Shown here: one piece after another, positions 50,010 to 61,398 of the stretch
How the letters are laid out: every line of letters starts with the position of its first letter
How positions within the stretch are numbered: position 1 is the first letter of the stretch
DNA from: Zoogloea ramigera
GTDB taxonomy: Bacteria; Pseudomonadota; Gammaproteobacteria; Burkholderiales; Rhodocyclaceae
Direction of reading: 5' to 3'
Length of the DNA: 64,000 nucleotides
Assembly (NCBI RefSeq): GCF_006539865.1
Contig: NZ_BJNV01000015.1
Coordinates: 1-64,000, forward strand
Program-made: the position numbers and the translations under genes
Notes under the pieces: generated by a model
What the model saw: only the letters and a program-made list of their open reading frames with translations
Database searches by the model: none
What the model was told of the DNA's origin: nothing

Positions 50010-50080
50010 CCGGTGCGGTGCCCGTGCCGATTTGCTGCACCCGGAAGCGGTGATGCAGATGAAGAAGTAAAATCCGGAAA

Positions 50081-50128
50081 GTCACAAAAAACCCCGCCGT
50101 AGAGCGCTACGGCGGGTTTTTTTTGTGA
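50081..50128. terminator. Bidirectional intrinsic terminator
   Basis: A 10-bp stem CCCGCCGTAG/CTACGGCGGG with an AGCG loop, flanked by A-run and T-run and by outer arms GTCACAA/TTGTGAC. It serves the converging secreted-protein and PEP-CTERM genes. Confidence 0.9.
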
Positions 50129-50139
50129 CTGCAGCGTGC

Positions 50140-50721
50140 TTAGGCGCGCTTGCGGCGGGCGATGCCGAGGCCGGCGAGGCCCAGCGCGGCGAGGGCCAGC
50201 GAGGTGGGCTCGGGCACTGCGGTGCCAGGGGTTGCGTTGCTGATGGTCAGCGTATAGCTGGCGTTGGCGGCGTACGGGGTCTGGGCGTCCAGGTAAGCTT
50301 CCATGCCGGCGAGGGTGCCACTGCCGCCGGTCACGTAGCTGCCGGAGTTGTAGCCGTCGGTGTTGACGAACGCGCCGCCGTTGGCTTGGGCGTAGCCATA
50401 GATGGACTGGCAGCAATAGCTCACCAGCAGCGAGTAGTTGCCCGCCGACAGGAACTGGGTGAGGTGCGGGTTCAGGCTGTTGCTGTCGTCGTTCGACATC
50501 AGGTGGGCGCCCGCAGCGTTGAACAGCGAGAAGGTCGCGTCGCCGTAGCCGCCGGTGAACTGCATGTCGACCACGCCGCCGACGGTGTTGAAGCCGAGGA
50601 CCGCATAGCCGGCCGCGTTGAAGTTGCCAGCGGCGGAGATGTCGGCGTGGGCGGCGCCGAAGCCCGCGGAAAGGGCCAGCGCCAGGGCGGTGCCGGACAG
50701 GAGCTTGTTGATCTTTTTCAT
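50140..50721 (-). CDS. PEP-CTERM sorting domain protein
   Basis: 193 residues. Signal peptide (cut after AHA), a beta-rich middle with FNAAGAHL and SAGNYSLLV like other PEP-CTERM proteins, then VPEPTSLALAALGLAGLG and a basic end (RRKRA). It is cut and probably delivered to the surface by an exosortase encoded elsewhere, often as part of an exopolysaccharide matrix. The ATG at 50721 is set by the signal peptide. A sigma-54 promoter lies upstream. Confidence 0.88.
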   Translation of the reverse strand: MKKINKLLSGTALALALSAGFGAAHADISAAGNFNAAGYAVLGFNTVGGVVDMQFTGGYGDATFSLFNAAGAHLMSNDDSNSLNPHLTQFLSAGNYSLLVSYCCQSIYGYAQANGGAFVNTDGYNSGSYVTGGSGTLAGMEAYLDAQTPYAANASYTLTISNATPGTAVPEPTSLALAALGLAGLGIARRKRA

Positions 50722-50780
50722 GATGATTCTCTCTTTTCCGTTGTCGTTACTTGCGTGCAAGTGCTGCTCTCAGCAGACAA

Positions 50781-50796
50781 AGCAAAATAAGTGCCA
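50781..50796 (-). promoter_or_regulatory. Sigma-54 promoter of the PEP-CTERM gene
   Basis: The minus strand reads TGGCACTTATTTTGCT, an excellent match to TGGCACG-N4-TTGCW with only the seventh base off. The predicted start is near 50770, giving a leader of about 50 nt. Confidence 0.8.
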
Positions 50797-50912
50797 AAAA
50801 CACATAAAATCGACTTATTTGTTAAAATTTCATAAATAATCAGCTGCTTGGCCGAAATTGCCATGACGGTGGGTACTGTGAAAAATTTAACAAAGCTCAA
50901 GTGTCTGTAAAA

Positions 50913-50924
50913 TTTGTCGACAAA
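50913..50924. promoter_or_regulatory. Palindrome TTTGTCGACAAA, candidate activator site
   Basis: A perfect 12-bp palindrome about 150 bp upstream of the predicted sigma-54 start site, flanked by CTGT and ACAG. A related TTTGTCGAC lies upstream of the second PEP-CTERM gene (59808). Confidence 0.5.
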
Positions 50925-51178
50925 ACAGTCACTTACATTAATTTGTGAGGCACGTTTCCGGTTTTTGGGCTGTGTGGTTTTGCACGCAGGCGCTTTTTTC
51001 AAGTCGTGGTGGTAGTGCCGTTAGCACCGGCGAGCTTTTTCCATCGCGGGCGCGCTTTCCGTCCGGGCGTGTCCGGGTTACCCTCATCGGGGACTGGAAT
51101 GACACCTGACATGGCCACCCTCGAACTCGCCGTTCTCCACCCCGACATGCCCCGCGAGCCCTCCGGGAGGCCTTGCTG

Positions 51179-52843
51179 ATGCTATGGGAAGCCCTCGGTG
51201 CCGCCCGTGATCTGGGGCGTGTGCAGCAGATTGCCGCGGTGCTGGTGCGCTACGGCTTCGGCGGCCTGGTGCGGCGGGTCGGGATGGCGGGCGCGCTGGA
51301 GCGGGCCGGCAAGGCCTTGCACTGGCGTGAGCCCGAAGATCTGGCCCGGCTCGAGCCGGCCGCCCGGGTGCGCCGGGCGCTCGAGGAGCTGGGGCCGACC
51401 TTCGTCAAGCTGGGGCAGATCCTGGCGACCCGGGGTGATCTCTTTCCGCCCGAGTGGATCGTCGAGTTCGGCAAGCTGCAGGACGCCGCCCCGGCGCTAC
51501 CCTTCGAAGACCTGCGCGGGCAGCTGATCGAAGACTTGGGCGAGGCACCCGAGGCGGTGTTCGCCGAGCTCGACCCGGTGCCGCTGGCGGCAGCCAGCCT
51601 GGCCCAGGTGCACCGGGCGCGGCTGGCCGACGGTACGGCGGTGGTGCTCAAGGTGCGGCGGCCAGGCATCCGGCCGGTGATCGAGGCCGACCTGCGCCTG
51701 CTCGACCGGCTCGCCGAGATCATCGAGAAGGAGGCGCCGGAGCTCGTCCGCTACCGCCCGCGGGAGGTGATCCGCCAGTTCGCCCATTCCCTGCGCCGCG
51801 AGCTGGATTTCTCGGCCGAGGGGCGCCACGCCGAGCGCATCGCCGCGTTGTTCGTGGGCAGCCCCGAGATCGTGGTGCCGCGCATCCACTGGCAATGGAC
51901 CGGCGAGCGGCTCAACGTGCAGGACTTCATCGAGGGCATCCCGGGCCGTCAGGCGGCCGCGCTGCCCGAAGGTTTCGACCGCCGCCTGCTGGCCCGGCGC
52001 GGCGCCGACGCGGTGCTGCGGATGATGCTGGAGGCCGGGTTCTTCCACGCCGACCCGCACCAGGGCAATGTGTTCTACCTGCCCGGCAACCGTATCGCCT
52101 TCATCGATTTCGGCATGGTCGGGCGGCTCTCCGAGGCGCGCCGCTTCGAGGTGGCGACGCTGATGCACGGCCTGGTGGGCCGTGACGCCGGCAAGGTGGC
52201 CGACGTGCTGCTCGACTGGAGCGCCGACTCCAACGGCGACGCGGACGCCCTGCGCAGCGAGATCGAGGCCTTCGTCGACGACTACCACGGGGTGCCGCTC
52301 AAGAAGCTCGACCTGGGCGCGCTGCTGGCCGACGTGGTGGCGATCCTGCGGGAGCACGGCCTGGCGCTGCCGCCTGATCTGGCGCTGATGATCAAGGCCT
52401 TCATCACCCTCGAGGGCATGGGCCGCCAGCTCGACCCGGATTTCGACATCGCCGGCGAGGCGGCGCCCTTCCTGCGCGAGGTGCTGCTGGCCCACCTGGC
52501 GCCGCGGGCGATCGCCCGGCGGGGCTGGGAGGCGCTGCTCGGCGGCGTGCAGATGCTCGCCGGCCTGCCCCAGGACCTCGGCCGCCTGCTCCGCGCGGCC
52601 CGTCGCGGCAAGCTGCAGCTCGAGGTGGACGTGCCGGCCCTCAAGTCCTTCGGCGATCAGCTCGACCGGGCCGCCAGCCGGCTGACGATGGCCATCGTCA
52701 CCGCGGCGCTGATCGTCGGCTCGTCGATCGTGATGACCGTCGACCGGGGCGGCGGCGTGGCCACGCTGGGCCTGCTCGGTTTCATCGCGGCGATGCTCGG
52801 CGGGCTGTGGGTGTTGATCTCGGTGTGGCGCGGGGGGCGCTGA
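51179..52843 (+). CDS. UbiB/AarF (ABC1) family atypical kinase
   Basis: 554 residues. UbiB-family markers are KLGQ in FVKLGQILATRGDLF, the Ala-rich loop AAASLAQVHRA, the Lys in VVLKVRRPG, HADPHQGN near residue 290 and FIDFGMVG. Two C-terminal membrane helices are present. These kinase-like ATPases support ubiquinone synthesis. The ATG at 51179 has GGAGG eight bases upstream. It is not beside other ubi genes, so it may be a paralogue of ubiB. Confidence 0.87.
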   Translation: MLWEALGAARDLGRVQQIAAVLVRYGFGGLVRRVGMAGALERAGKALHWREPEDLARLEPAARVRRALEELGPTFVKLGQILATRGDLFPPEWIVEFGKLQDAAPALPFEDLRGQLIEDLGEAPEAVFAELDPVPLAAASLAQVHRARLADGTAVVLKVRRPGIRPVIEADLRLLDRLAEIIEKEAPELVRYRPREVIRQFAHSLRRELDFSAEGRHAERIAALFVGSPEIVVPRIHWQWTGERLNVQDFIEGIPGRQAAALPEGFDRRLLARRGADAVLRMMLEAGFFHADPHQGNVFYLPGNRIAFIDFGMVGRLSEARRFEVATLMHGLVGRDAGKVADVLLDWSADSNGDADALRSEIEAFVDDYHGVPLKKLDLGALLADVVAILREHGLALPPDLALMIKAFITLEGMGRQLDPDFDIAGEAAPFLREVLLAHLAPRAIARRGWEALLGGVQMLAGLPQDLGRLLRAARRGKLQLEVDVPALKSFGDQLDRAASRLTMAIVTAALIVGSSIVMTVDRGGGVATLGLLGFIAAMLGGLWVLISVWRGGR

Positions 52844-52861
52844 GGTAGCGCCTGCCCGGTG

Positions 52862-54969
52862 TCACGCCTGTGCCGGCGGGGTGCTCCAGCGCGCCGCAAA
52901 CCCCGGCGCGGTGGGGGCGTCCGCGTAGCGGGCTTCGCTGCGCAGGTGCACCGTGAAGCAGGCGCCCTGGCCGGGCTGGCTGGTGACGCTGATGTGGCCG
53001 CCGTAGCGCTCGACGATGGCGTAGCTGATCGACAGGCCGAGGCCGGTGCCGGAGCCCTTTTTGGTGGTGAAGAAGGGATCGAAGATGCGCGACAGGTCTT
53101 CGGCGGCGATGCCCTGCCCGGTGTCGCAGACGGCGATCTCGGCGCCGATGCGGCGGCCTTCCTCCAGCCAGTCGCGGCTCGTCAGGGTGAGCCGGCCGCC
53201 GTCGGGCATGGCCTGGAGGGCATTCACGATGAGGTTGATGAGCACCTGCTGGAGCTCGCTGAGGTTCACCTCGACGCGGCAGCCGGCGCTGTTGTCGACG
53301 CGCACCTCGATCTGGCGGCGCTCGAGGTTGTGGCGCGTCAGCACCAGGCAGTCGGCGAGGGCCTGGGCGGGGTCGACGCCCTCGGTGTAGCCGGCGAACT
53401 CGCCCGGCCGCGCAAACTGCAGCAGCTTGGTGACGATCAGCCAGATGCGGTGGGTCTGCTCGTGGATCAGGCGAATCTCCTCGCGTACCGGGGCGGCGGC
53501 GGGGCCGAGGATTTCCTGCAGCACGTCGAGGTTGCCCTGGATGACGGCCACCGGGTTGTTGATCTCGTGGGCGACGCCGGCGGTGAGCTCGCCGATGGCG
53601 GCGAGTTTTTCGGTCATCGCCAGGTGGCGGCGGGCCTGGTCGAGGGTGGCGTTGGCTTCTTCGAGCTCGTGGGTGCGCTCGGCCACCTTGCGGTCGAGCT
53701 CGTCGCCCCAGCGCTGGAGCTCCATGCGGCGGGCGGCCAGGTTGTCGAGGAGCTCGTCGAAGGCGGCGGCGAGCTGGCCGATCTCGTCGCGGCTGGCGAC
53801 CTGCCCGACCCGCGCGTCGTGATCGCCGGTGCCGACCCGGCGGATCGTCGCGCTGAGCTTCTCGAGCGGCTTGAAGACGCTGCGCGCCCACGCCAGCGAC
53901 AGCACGCAGCCGGCCACGCTGACGGTGACGAAGATGGCGAAGAGGGTCAGCAGCGCGCCCTGCATGGCGTCGCTGAAGGGCGCCTCGAGAAAGCCGACGT
54001 AGAGCATCCCGACCCGTTCGCCGTGGCTGTCCAGCACCGGCTCGTAGCCGGACACGTAGTAGTCGTTCACCACGAAGGCGGTGTCGAGCCACACCTTGCC
54101 TTCGTCCAGCACGTGCTCGCGCACCACCTGGGAGGCGCGGGTGCCGAGGGCGCGCTCGCCGGCGAACAGGCGCACGTTGGTGGCGATGCGGGTGTCGCCG
54201 AGGAACAGGGTGGCGGTGCCCTTGCTGCCCAGCGGCAGGGTGCCGTCGCGGTAGATGATGGCGTTGAGGCGGTCCACCAGCTCGCTGTTGCCGTTGAGCA
54301 GCACGCCGCCTTCGAGCACCGCCAGCGGGCGCCGGGCGTCGTTGTGCACCGGCGTGGCGGAGTGGATCAGGAGGCCGCGGGTTTCCTCGTTGCGCGGGTC
54401 GGGCGTGGCGTTGGGGGTGGGCACCAGGGCCAGCCGGGCGCGCTCGGCCAGGCGCGGGTCGATGGCGGCCAGATGGTCGGCGTCGAACACGTCGATGGCG
54501 GTGCTGCCTTCGCCCGCCAGCGCGGCGTCGACCACCGGCCAGCGGCTGCGCGCCGCGTGGGGGCCAGCAGCCGGCAGCGCGTGGCTGGGCGGGCTGGCGA
54601 GGATGCGGCCGTCGGGGCCGAGGAGGAACAGGAAATCCAGCCCGGCCTGCCGGCGGGCGTCTTCGACGTAGGCGGCGAGGTGCTCCGGCCTGCCGTCGGC
54701 CATGGCCTTGGCGAGGCGCTGGCTGCCGGCGAGGGCGGCGAGGTCGACGGCGACGGTCTGGCGCATCCGGCCGAAGTATTCGTGGGCGGTGACCAGGTCG
54801 GAGCCGACCTTGTAGTTCACCAGCCGGTGGTAGCCCTCGTTGCCCCACAGCCACACCAGCCCGAGCAGGATCGGCACGCCGAGGAAGAGCGGCGCCAGCA
54901 CCATCGCCAGCAGCTTGGCGCGCACCGAGCGGCGCAGGCGCCCGGCGAGGGTGCCCAGGCTTTGGCGGA

Positions 54970-54985
<16 letters not shown>
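52862..54985 (-). CDS. Sensor histidine kinase with periplasmic Cache-type domain
   Basis: 707 residues. Membrane helix at about 26-48, a large periplasmic region (50-340) resembling double Cache sensors, second helix near 345-367, HAMP, coiled coil, and kinase core with the phospho-His in GVAHEINNPV, N box and the G boxes DTGQGI and GTGLGLSIS. The periplasmic sensor suits small organic ligands. It overlaps its response regulator by 16 bp. It is not PrsK, which lacks this periplasmic domain. Confidence 0.9.
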
Positions 54986-56334
<1,349 letters not shown>

Positions 56335-56576
56335 GGGGTGGATTTAACCACGAGGCCGGGCGGTGAGGCTGTACGTGGAAATCAGCACGGCCATCAGCGC
56401 CGCCCGCCGCCGGAAGACACAAACCGGCCGCGCCGCTGGAAACCCCATGTCATCGGAAATGATGAGGGGCCCGCGTGTGCAATGCCACACTCCGGGCTCT
56501 TGAGTCGGCGGCGGCACCCGGTGCGGCGGCAGGCCCGTGCGACAATCTCCGCCAGCGCCGCCCCGACGGGGTGTGC

Positions 56577-57734
56577 ATGAAAGGCTTTTCGATGAACCTG
56601 CTCCTGGACATTGCACGTGGTGCGGCCGCGCTGCTGGTCTTCCTGTTCCACATCCGCGACGCCCTCGTCGAGCCGCTGCCCGTGCTTGCTGCGATGGTGA
56701 GCTTCGGGAGCCTGGGGGTGCCGATGTTCTTCGTGATCTCGGGCTACGTGATCTCGGCCTCGGCGGAGGCCACGCTGCGCCGGTCGGAAACCGCGGGTTC
56801 CTTCCTGAAGCGGCGTTTCATGCGGATTTTCCCGCCCTTCTGGCTGTCCATCGTCGTCGTCGTCGCGGTGCCTTACCTGGTCGCGGCCGTGTCGTCCCTG
56901 AAGAGCGGCGTGTTCGAGATGCCCGACCCGCGCTTTCTCGCCCTGACCGGCGGCGACTGGCTGGGCCTGGTGACCCTGGCGAAGGTGTTCGGGACGCCCG
57001 ACGGTGACCTGCAGGCGGCCTTCAGCCCGGTGAATTCTGTGTACTGGACGCTGGCGATCGAGTTCCAGTTCTACCTGTGCATGTATTTGGCGCTGCTGGC
57101 GCGGCGGTATTTTCACCTGCTGATCGGGCTGGTCACCGGGGCCAGCCTGCTGCTGATCGCCCGGCCGCTGCCGCTGGATGCGGGCTGGTTCATCCACTAC
57201 TGGCCGATGTTCGCGGTGGGTATCGCGCTGCAGTACCTGCTCGCGGCGGGCTGGGGGGTCGAGCGCTGGGTGCCCTGGCGGGCGCGGGGGCTTGCGGCGG
57301 CGGTGGCCGGTGGGGTGTTCCTGGGGGTGCTGGTGCTGGCTTACCGGGGCACGCTGGGGCAGGTGCTGCGGGGGGTGTTCCCGTCGATCGAGCTGGGTTT
57401 TGCGGTGGTCTGCGCGCTGCTGCTGTGGCTCGCGGCGCCGTCGGGAAGCGCGCTGGAAGCCCATCGTGACCGGGGCCATCCGGTGCTGCGCTGGCTGCTC
57501 AAGCCGGCGGCCTACCTGGGCGTGATCTCGTATTCGGTGTATCTGCTGCACGGCAAGCTGGTGCAGCTGCCGGCGATGGTGGTGCGCCAGGTGTTCGCGC
57601 CGTCGAACCCGCTCAACCCGCTGACCTGCGTGCTGCTGACCCTGGCCCTGTGCGGGCTTTTCCACCTCTGGGCGGAGAAGCCCTTCATGAGCAAGCGCCA
57701 GCGGGCCATCAACGAGAAGGTGCTGGAAAGCTGA
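56577..57734 (+). CDS. Acyltransferase 3 (OafA-like) membrane protein
   Basis: 385 residues with about ten membrane helices. The family motifs are LLDIARGAAALLVFLFHI (His in the first helix) and FFVISGYVIS followed by RRFMRIFPPFWLS (R-x10-H type arrangement), plus a later YWTLAIEFQFY. Such proteins O-acylate polysaccharides or peptidoglycan. The ATG at 56577 fits the family start; an earlier start at 56475 would add an unlikely leader. Confidence 0.85.
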   Translation: MKGFSMNLLLDIARGAAALLVFLFHIRDALVEPLPVLAAMVSFGSLGVPMFFVISGYVISASAEATLRRSETAGSFLKRRFMRIFPPFWLSIVVVVAVPYLVAAVSSLKSGVFEMPDPRFLALTGGDWLGLVTLAKVFGTPDGDLQAAFSPVNSVYWTLAIEFQFYLCMYLALLARRYFHLLIGLVTGASLLLIARPLPLDAGWFIHYWPMFAVGIALQYLLAAGWGVERWVPWRARGLAAAVAGGVFLGVLVLAYRGTLGQVLRGVFPSIELGFAVVCALLLWLAAPSGSALEAHRDRGHPVLRWLLKPAAYLGVISYSVYLLHGKLVQLPAMVVRQVFAPSNPLNPLTCVLLTLALCGLFHLWAEKPFMSKRQRAINEKVLES

Positions 57735-57736
57735 GG

Positions 57737-57762
57737 CCGCGCCGCCGGGGCTGGCGGCGCGG
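57737..57762. terminator. GC-rich hairpin between converging genes
   Basis: A perfect 10-bp stem CCGCGCCGCC/GGCGGCGCGG with a six-base loop, right between the acyltransferase and ilvA stops. There is no T-tract, so its role as terminator is uncertain. Confidence 0.4.
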
Positions 57763-57766
57763 GGCT

Positions 57767-59287
<1,521 letters not shown>

Positions 59288-59381
59288 GGCTTGACCTGTG
59301 TGTCGGCTGGGGAAGCGCATGAGGGTAGCAGCCGGAGCGGCCGCACTGCAACATAGGGGCTTTTGATCCGGGGAGGCCTCC

Positions 59382-59738
59382 ATGAGCGACATCCAGCGGG
59401 CCGGCACCACACCGCGCTATTCCGATTTCACCGTGCATCAGGGCGTCGTGTATTGCGTCGAGGTGCCGCCCGACGAGACCGCCGACATCGCCACCCAGAC
59501 GGCGCAGATGCTGGCCAGCCTGGCCGTGCTGCTCGAGCGCGCCGGCAGCGGCAAGGGCCGCCTGCTGCTGGCCACCTTGTATCTGGTGGACATGGCCGAC
59601 TACGACACGGTGAACGCGGTGTGGGACGCCTGGGTGCCGGCGGGCTCCGCGCCGGCCCGGGCCTGCGTGCAGGTGGGGCGCCTGGCCAGCCCCGGCTGGC
59701 GGGTCGAGATCGCCGTGCAGGCCGCGGTGGAGCCGTGA
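59382..59738 (+). CDS. RidA-family reactive-enamine deaminase
   Basis: 118 residues, a YjgF/RidA fold. The conserved active-site Arg is in PARACVQV, and the Tyr/Asp motif is in LYLVDMADYDTVNAVWDAW. RidA proteins hydrolyse the 2-aminoacrylate and 2-iminobutyrate released by PLP enzymes such as IlvA, whose gene lies 94 bp away in the opposite direction. It may be a divergent subgroup (it lacks the C-terminal EIEAIA consensus exactly). Confidence 0.88.
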   Translation: MSDIQRAGTTPRYSDFTVHQGVVYCVEVPPDETADIATQTAQMLASLAVLLERAGSGKGRLLLATLYLVDMADYDTVNAVWDAWVPAGSAPARACVQVGRLASPGWRVEIAVQAAVEP

Positions 59739-59851
59739 GGGGCTCGGGCACAAGCAAATTGTTCCGGCTGACGTCGAAAATTTTTACAAATTTTTTGCCT
59801 GTGTGACTTTGTCGACGCCTAACTGCTTGATGCGATGGGCTTGGCCATAAT

Positions 59852-59867
59852 GGGCATTCTTTTTGCA
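59852..59867 (+). promoter_or_regulatory. Candidate sigma-54 promoter of the GDSL gene
   Basis: GGGCATTCTTTTTGCA keeps the GG-N10-GC spacing, the GGCA core and a perfect TTGCA, but is weak between. It would give a 150-nt leader. TTTGTCGAC lies at 59808-59816, just upstream. The 59739-60027 spacer shows no gene. Confidence 0.5.
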
Positions 59868-60027
59868 TGGGCCGTCCCGAAGCGTTTCCGGCGAACAATC
59901 ATGCGTTCAGCAAGGCGTTCCCGGGCCGCATTCTTCGAATGGAACGCAGTCGGTGCGCCGGCATCCTCCCGGGGCTTGCGGCGATCGCTTCCGCCAGATC
60001 ATCAAGACACGCCCTTAGGAGAGACCC

Positions 60028-61176
60028 ATGTCCTGGACCACCCGTTTGAGCCGCGGCGCCGCCGCCCTGGCTTTGAGTTTCACCGCCCTTGGCGCCTACG
60101 CCGGGCCATATTCGAACATGTACGTGTTCGGCGACAGCCTTTCCGATTCGGGCAACGACCTTCAGCTCTTTGCCGCGCCCGACCCCGCGAAGTCCCTCCA
60201 GGCTGCGGATCTGCCGGCCTCCAGCTACTACACCGACGGCACCAACACCGGACGCTTCACCAATGGCCTCAACTACGCCGACCGTCTGGCCGACAGCTTC
60301 GGGCTGACGCTGACGCCGTCGACGCCGCCGATCGGCGGTAACAACTACGCCCACGGCGGTGCCCGCAGCCAATACGTCCGGGGCGATGTGGCTCTCTATG
60401 GCGCGCTCAGCTTCAACCAGCAGATCGACAGCTACCTGACCAGGTCTGGCGGCGTGGCGGACCCCAACGCCCTGTACGTGTTGTGGATCGGCGCCAACGA
60501 CATGGCCGATGCCCTTGGTTTATGGCTCCTGAATGGCGGGACGGCTGCCAGCCTGAATATCATCTCCGACGAGGCTGAGCAGACCGTGCGTGACATCGTC
60601 ACCGCCTTCGTCACGCTCCAGACCCTCGGCGCGAAGAACTTCCTGATCGGTAATTCCCCCGACCTCAGCCTGACGCCGCTGGCCCGTGAGACGGCCGCCA
60701 TGGTCGCAGCCAACGTCATCGCGGCCACCGCTGGCGACCCGGCGAACGAACCGTTTATCGCGCAGTCGATCCTGAATGTGTTCCAGGGTGCCAGCGTCGG
60801 CTTCAACACGGCCCTCGCCGCGACGTTGCCGGGCTACGCTGCCCCCACCACCTCCGTAACCTACTTCGACGCCTTTGCACTGCAGACGGCCATGACCGCC
60901 AACCCGGCGGCCTACGGTCTCACCAATGTCACGAGCGCCTGTTACGACGGCCAGGTGGATGGCTCGCCGACCCCCGGCACTTCCGCTGTGAGCGAGTGTC
61001 CCAACGAGAGCGAATATCTCTACTACGACCTGGAGCACCCCAGCGCCGTGCTGCACGACTGGGCTGCCCGCACCATGTACGCTCAGCTGGTGGTGCCGGA
61101 GCCGGGCGAGCTGGCCCTGAGCCTCACCGCCCTTGGCCTGATGGGCTTCTTCGGCCGCCGTCGCAGCCGCGCCTGA
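60028..61176 (+). CDS. GDSL/SGNH esterase with PEP-CTERM sorting tail
   Basis: 382 residues. Signal peptide (cut near AYA, residue 25), then the SGNH hydrolase: catalytic Ser37 in FGDSLSDSGN, Gly in block II, Asn in WIGANDM, and the Asp/His pair in DLEHPSAVLHDW. The end is VPEPGELALSLTALG and a basic RRRSRA, the PEP-CTERM signal. A surface-exposed ester hydrolase is likely; substrate unknown. Confidence 0.9.
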   Translation: MSWTTRLSRGAAALALSFTALGAYAGPYSNMYVFGDSLSDSGNDLQLFAAPDPAKSLQAADLPASSYYTDGTNTGRFTNGLNYADRLADSFGLTLTPSTPPIGGNNYAHGGARSQYVRGDVALYGALSFNQQIDSYLTRSGGVADPNALYVLWIGANDMADALGLWLLNGGTAASLNIISDEAEQTVRDIVTAFVTLQTLGAKNFLIGNSPDLSLTPLARETAAMVAANVIAATAGDPANEPFIAQSILNVFQGASVGFNTALAATLPGYAAPTTSVTYFDAFALQTAMTANPAAYGLTNVTSACYDGQVDGSPTPGTSAVSECPNESEYLYYDLEHPSAVLHDWAARTMYAQLVVPEPGELALSLTALGLMGFFGRRRSRA

Positions 61177-61196
61177 GTCGTCCTGCCGCCTCTGCG

Positions 61197-61223
61197 AAAC
61201 CCGCCCTTCCCGGCGGGTTTTTT
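61197..61223 (+). terminator. Intrinsic terminator after the GDSL gene
   Basis: A 9-bp stem AAACCCGCC/GGCGGGTTT with a six-base loop, ending in a run of six T. Confidence 0.9.
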
Positions 61224-61398
61224 CATTTTCGGACTTCACTGGCGACGGGGCACAACTTTCCTGGGGCCGGCTTGTCTGAGCGGAGTAACTTGGTTCTTTC
61301 CCAAGCCCGTGTCGTCAGTAAGGGCTTGTATTTCTGGACAGCTTTGCACCCTCGGCTAAAATGGCAGGTTCTTCGCCGCTAAAGACACACGTACCGCA

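Larger units (their letters stand above)
50722..51178. other. Divergent regulatory spacer
   Basis: About 450 bp, AT-rich between 50770 and 50950. It holds the sigma-54 promoter and the palindrome of the PEP-CTERM gene. No long gene; a 26-codon frame at 51099-51179 overlaps the ubiB-like start but is unproven. Confidence 0.5.

Noticed and set aside
51099-51179. A 26-codon upstream frame overlapping the ubiB-like start (TGATG)
   Set aside because: The overlap is suggestive, but the frame has only a weak ribosome site and no attenuator features such as runs of one codon or a terminator hairpin.
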